The notes beneath the pieces are model-generated. The model was not told the DNA's origin and searched no databases. It worked only from the letters and a program-made list of their open reading frames with translations. Below are positions 49,628 to 64,000 of a DNA stretch of 64,000 nt, one piece after another. Positions within the stretch are counted from its first letter, which is position 1. The number at the start of each line of letters is the position of its first letter. A program made the position numbers and the translations under genes. Source of the stretch: Aptenodytes patagonicus (lineage: Eukaryota; Chordata; Aves; Sphenisciformes; Spheniscidae); the NCBI RefSeq assembly GCF_965638725.1, contig NC_134963.1, positions 17,016,501 through 17,080,500 on the forward strand, in the 5' to 3' direction.

Positions 49628-50085
49628 GTGTAGCCTTCATGAAGAAGCACAAGACTGAGCTTTGCTCCAGGATGAGGCAGCTCTCCACCATTCTGCTACA
49701 CTTACGGGATGCAAACTTCATCAACAGCAATGAAGAAGAGGAGGTGCAAGGTCAAGGTACGAGTCAAAGGAGGAACCAAGTTTTGCTGGAGATAGCTGAG
49801 GAGAAAGGGCCGGAGGCCCAGGAGCAGCTCTACCAGATCCCCCGGGTGATAGACCCGTACCTCAACGCAGACCCGGAAAAGTCCAGCTGGGCCTGGGAAA
49901 GCAGACTGCTTTTGCTCCCATTGCTCAGCTTACGGGAGCAAAGAAGGGCAGGCAGTCAGGTTTACCAGCACCTGAATCCTGACCTGTCAATGCAAAATCC
50001 ATGGTGCAAAGCAGCAATAAGCCTCCTGAGCCGCCTGGTCTCAGGCCTGCCTTGCTTGGCTGATTTGGTTGCCAGCAGTGGATGA
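49628..50085 (+). pseudogene. CARD exon, intact, with C-terminal extension
   Basis: Begins VAFMKKHKTELCSRM and runs through an acidic helix (NSNEEEEVQ), QVLLEIAEEKGPEAQEQLYQ and IDPYL, aligning over its whole length with the CARD8 CARD (AFVKENHRQLQARM ... DPYL). About 85 residues form the CARD. The frame stays open for about 68 more residues to TGA at 50083, an extension that CARD8 and NLRP1 lack; it may be genuine or the result of a lost stop. No lesion inside the CARD. Confidence 0.8.
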
Positions 50086-51080
50086 CCAGTGTCGCACCGG
50101 CCACTGGTGAGAAGCTGCTGGAACAAAAGACCTTGGTTCCCAATCCAGTACCAATACCTCGGACCTGTCTGCCTCCCTGAGACAGGGCCTCTGCTTCTCC
50201 AGAAGCTCCAGGCAGCTGCTAGCAGAGGAGCTCCCATCACAACAGGTACCCTCAGCTCAGCCTCCCCATCCTCAGTGTCCGTGGGCACCTCTCGCGGCTG
50301 GAAGAGGGGAGCTGCTTTACCATGCAGAGCTGTTTGCAAAGGCTTGTTCTCATGCACAAGCCACAGCAAGCCACAGATGTTGATGTGAACCCATATCAAC
50401 ATCAAACCTTCCCCTCGTTTCCCTCCAGCCTAGTTAACTCAAATGATCAAAACTCACTGAAGGAGCAAACAAGCATCCGGACCCCAGCAGCAGCCGGGTG
50501 AAGGAGCCCCTCCCAAAGAAGCCACGAAAAATAGCAAAGATAAGAAATACAGGTTCATGCATCTTCAGGGAAAGTCTGACTCAATAGCAGCTTCTTTACG
50601 TTCAAAAGAAAGCCAGCAGATTATTTTTAAATCACATCCTTTGCATCCACAAAGTCAGTTCCTTTCTGGATCACGTGGATGCCTTCACTGATGGCATCCT
50701 CCTGCTGTTGAACACGCCAGTCAGGGCAGGAACACTCTGCTCTGGTGTCCAGTATCTAAGAAGAGATTTTTTGTGTCAAGCTCAGGTGAAATTCAGACTT
50801 ACCTAAGTGGAGACAGCAACTTCTGGAAGCTCAAAGGAGCTTCCAGGGAGTGTTGAGTGAAATGGTCCCCACCACAGGCCCCGTGGCTTTGTGGGGTGGA
50901 AATGAGACTGCTGCCTTAAGTATTGCTTTATATTTATTCCTCCTCTTGAACACCTGGAGAGCACATCGCTGCTGAAACATGCTGTAAGAGTGTGTCTCTG
51001 CTCCGTTAAGGGTCGAGGACCTTCAGTGCAACCAGGGATAATATAAAAAGAAGGAAGCTGGGAACAAGACCATACCGGGA
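50086..51080. other. Intergenic, nothing recognised
   Basis: Lies between the CARD exon and the probable LTR. No AATAAA close after the stop codon was seen; no repeat family recognised. Confidence 0.5.
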
Positions 51081-51084
51081 CACA

Positions 51085-51560
51085 GACCTGACTGCCAGAT
51101 GACAAGGGACATCACCGCTCGCACTAATTCATGGGCTATCCAGAAACCACACCGGGGCCGGCCCTTCCAGGAGGATCAGCCTGGGCTTTGCAACTGCTGG
51201 GCGTGTAAACCAGGGGGACCCTGGACACGGGCTGGGAGGGGTGCGGGAATGGACCCATGGGGACGGGAAGGGGAACCAGGAGGAATAAAGTGGGGGGAGG
51301 CAGAAAGGCGTATAAAAGGGGCCACTCGGGTATAAACCGGGGCCGGTTTGGCTGAGCCCTGTGCCCGGTCACCACAGTCTGTCCTATCTTTTTATATTTT
51401 CTTATTAAAAGTTTTCTTAACTATTTCTCTGCATCATCTCACTCCCTATCCCGTGTGAGTGTGTGCTGCAAGGACCGAGTGCCAGCTACTGGTGGGACCT
51501 GTGTGCGTCAGGGGACTTGGTGTCACCTGCGCGAGTGAGTGGGGTCCCAGTGCAGCTACT
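51085..51560 (+). mobile_element. Probable solo LTR of an avian ERV
   Basis: TATAAAAG at 51311-51318, a poly(A) signal ATTAAA at 51404-51409 about 90 bp later, then TAACTATTTCTCTGCATCAT and CACTCCCTATCCCGTGTGAG, a U5 pattern I recall from avian ERV LTRs. No internal retroviral sequence follows. Exact ends and target duplication not found, so it may be truncated. Confidence 0.5.
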
Positions 51561-51640
51561 GGAGTGAGTGGGGGTCTTTAACCTCCAGCCACGGGGTGGG
51601 AATGGTGTCCCCAAAACTAGCTACTGGGGGGGACTGGTGT
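51480..51640. repeat. Imperfect repeats of CAGCTACTGG
   Basis: (C/T)AGCTACTGG recurs near 51483, 51553 and 51618 with GAGTGAGTGGGG(T) between, next to the probable LTR end. Confidence 0.5.
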
Positions 51641-52489
51641 GAGGCGAATGAGGGACTCCATGCAGCTGGAGCTGGACCGTGTGTCACAGCCTGTGTGTCT
51701 GGTGGGAGGCGAGAGTATCCCCCCCCCCCAAACCGGGTGTGTGAGGGGGGTGCCTGGGCATTCACCAGCAAAACTCAAGCCGGACCAGCTGCTGAGTCAA
51801 GGACCCATGGGGCGGGTCTGAGGGCTGGGGTCCAGGCAGGGGTGCCGGGGGGACAGCGGGGCCGTGCTGGTGCTCAGCGGACCCACGAGTGCGCGTATGC
51901 GTGTGAACCCCGAGCGTGCGTGTGCCTGCGCTAGTGACCTCCCGCCTCTGCCACCCCAGAGGAGGAGGGGACGGGGCCGGTGTGTGTGATGCGGGTCCTG
52001 CGCGTGGGCGCTGACGATGGCAGCGCCTTGCCCGTGGCCGTCTGTGTGTCCCGTGTCCGTGTGTCCATGCGCGTGTCCCTGGGACACGCGCTCAGCTTCG
52101 CTGCTGGTTGAACCCACAAAGGGGAACGCGGCAGCCACATCCCCCAGCCTGGGCAGGGACCCCGGGTCCCTGGGCTCCAGCGGCCGGGCAGGGGGATCCC
52201 GGCGGGGGGGCGCCGGGGCCGGCCACGCCGTTCCGTCTCTGCGCGGTGTGCTGGGCCGCTCCTCCGCCTCTCGGGCTGCGGGAGAGCTCCTCAGTCACGC
52301 CTCGGCCGGCCGAGGGGCACTCAGTTTTGCAGCCAGGAGTGGGCAGCAGGCCGCCTTCACTGCAGACCCGCAGCAGCCGCTTTGCCCGGGCGGCCGAGGA
52401 GGCCCCTCCCGCCCGGACCGCCGGCCGGGCCCGTAACGGGCAGCACCGGGCGCCGCTGCCGGGCGGGCAGGGCCTGGCGGGAGCGGGGC

Positions 52490-52715
52490 GCGCCGGGGGC
52501 GGGGCGGGGCGGGGCGGGGCGCGTCAGGGCCCGCCGCCAGGCATTGGTGGGCGGTGCCCGCGGGGGGGGCGGGACCGCTCTCTGATTGGTGCTCTCGCCG
52601 CGGGGCGGGGGGAGGGGGGTGGGCTGTCGCTCTCGCGGGAACCGGGCGCAGCGCGGGAAATTCCTTCCGCGGCGGCGGGCCGGGCCGGGCCGGGCCGGGC
52701 CGGGCCGGGCCGGGG
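52490..52715 (+). promoter_or_regulatory. POLE: POLE CpG-island promoter
   Basis: TATA-less. About five GGGGC(G) Sp1-type boxes in a row (52497-52522), inverted CCAAT boxes ATTGG at 52543-52547 and 52585-52589, and E2F-type sites CGCGGGAA (52634-52641) and GCGCGGGAAA (52651-52660). A (GGGCC)n run of about seven units reaches the start codon (about 52676-52713). E2F plus NF-Y sites suit an S-phase replication gene. Confidence 0.75.
52676..52713. repeat. (GGGCC)n pentanucleotide repeat in the POLE leader
   Basis: About seven tandem CGGGC units ending two bases before the ATG at 52716. Likely in the 5'UTR. Confidence 0.85.

Positions 52716-64000
<11,285 letters not shown>

Larger units (their letters stand above)
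37773..50085 (+). pseudogene. UBL-FIIND-CARD gene, CARD8/NLRP1-like, frame-disrupted
   Basis: Recognisable exons in order: UBL 37773-38048 and 38624-38662; linker 38946-39022 and possibly 39287-39499; FIIND about 40310-40469 and 40553 to about 40850; UPA end 46640-46756; 42-nt hinge 47935-47976; CARD 49628-50085. Splice sites are canonical and most phases agree. CARD8/NLRP1 are inflammasome sensors whose FIIND self-cleaves and whose UPA-CARD fragment, freed by proteasomal degradation of the N-terminus, recruits caspase-1. Resemblance to CARD8 is clear in the ZU5 start, the UPA end, the hinge and the whole CARD. Lesions: a one-base loss in the UBL near 37914, TAG at 40732-40734 plus a slip before 40742, a slip near 46723. 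The middle of the UPA and the self-cleavage site were not found. An ERV and CR1 copies sit in introns. Homology is strong; functional status is doubtful. Confidence 0.8.

Overview
This is vertebrate, almost certainly avian, nuclear DNA. The evidence is GT-AG spliced genes with large introns, GC-rich CpG-island promoters, and several 5'-truncated CR1 LINEs, some with the ATTCTGTG-type 3' end. Two host genes are recognised by protein sequence. They belong to regions that are separate in human (22q11 and 12q24.33, from memory) but lie about 29 kb apart here, as expected for a bird microchromosome.

Layout. (1) 1-23.3 kb, minus strand: the 5' eight coding exons of AIFM3, an N-terminal acylation-type peptide, Rieske [2Fe-2S] domain and the first FAD-binding motif; the gene runs off the left edge. 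A CR1 copy sits about 30 bp from one of its splice donors. (2) 23.3-35.5 kb: a CpG island over the AIFM3 start codon, about 11 kb of mostly featureless DNA with an unidentified decayed exon-like block (27.5-28.95 kb) and a bidirectional poly(A) hairpin (30.44 kb), then a second CpG island with a minus-strand splice donor that could be an upstream AIFM3 first exon. (3) 37.7-50.1 kb, plus strand: the notable locus, a gene with a ubiquitin-like domain, a FIIND (ZU5-UPA) and a C-terminal CARD, i.e. the output architecture of CARD8/NLRP1 with a ubiquitin-like domain in front. Splice sites and intron phases are well preserved, and an interferon-response-like element lies about 40 bp before the start codon. 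However, one-base frame slips and one stop break the UBL and FIIND, so this copy looks like a recent pseudogene, unless some of the slips are sequence errors. (4) 41.75-45.27 kb: a defective class I (gammaretrovirus-like) endogenous retrovirus, minus strand, inserted inside an older CR1 within a FIIND intron, with a GTCC target duplication. (5) 51-51.6 kb: a probable solo LTR. (6) 52.1-64 kb, plus strand: CpG-island promoter and first 20 exons of POLE, the catalytic subunit of DNA polymerase epsilon, through the exonuclease domain, polymerase motif A and the CysX Fe-S motif; it runs off the right edge.

AIFM3 and POLE are ordinary housekeeping/mitochondrial genes and look intact in what is visible. 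The UBL-FIIND-CARD locus is the most interesting content. Mammalian CARD8/NLRP1 are activated when the proteasome degrades the N-terminal half and frees the UPA-CARD part; a built-in ubiquitin-like domain at that N-terminus suggests a direct route to the proteasome. All gene identities rest on recognising protein sequence by eye; no database search was run.
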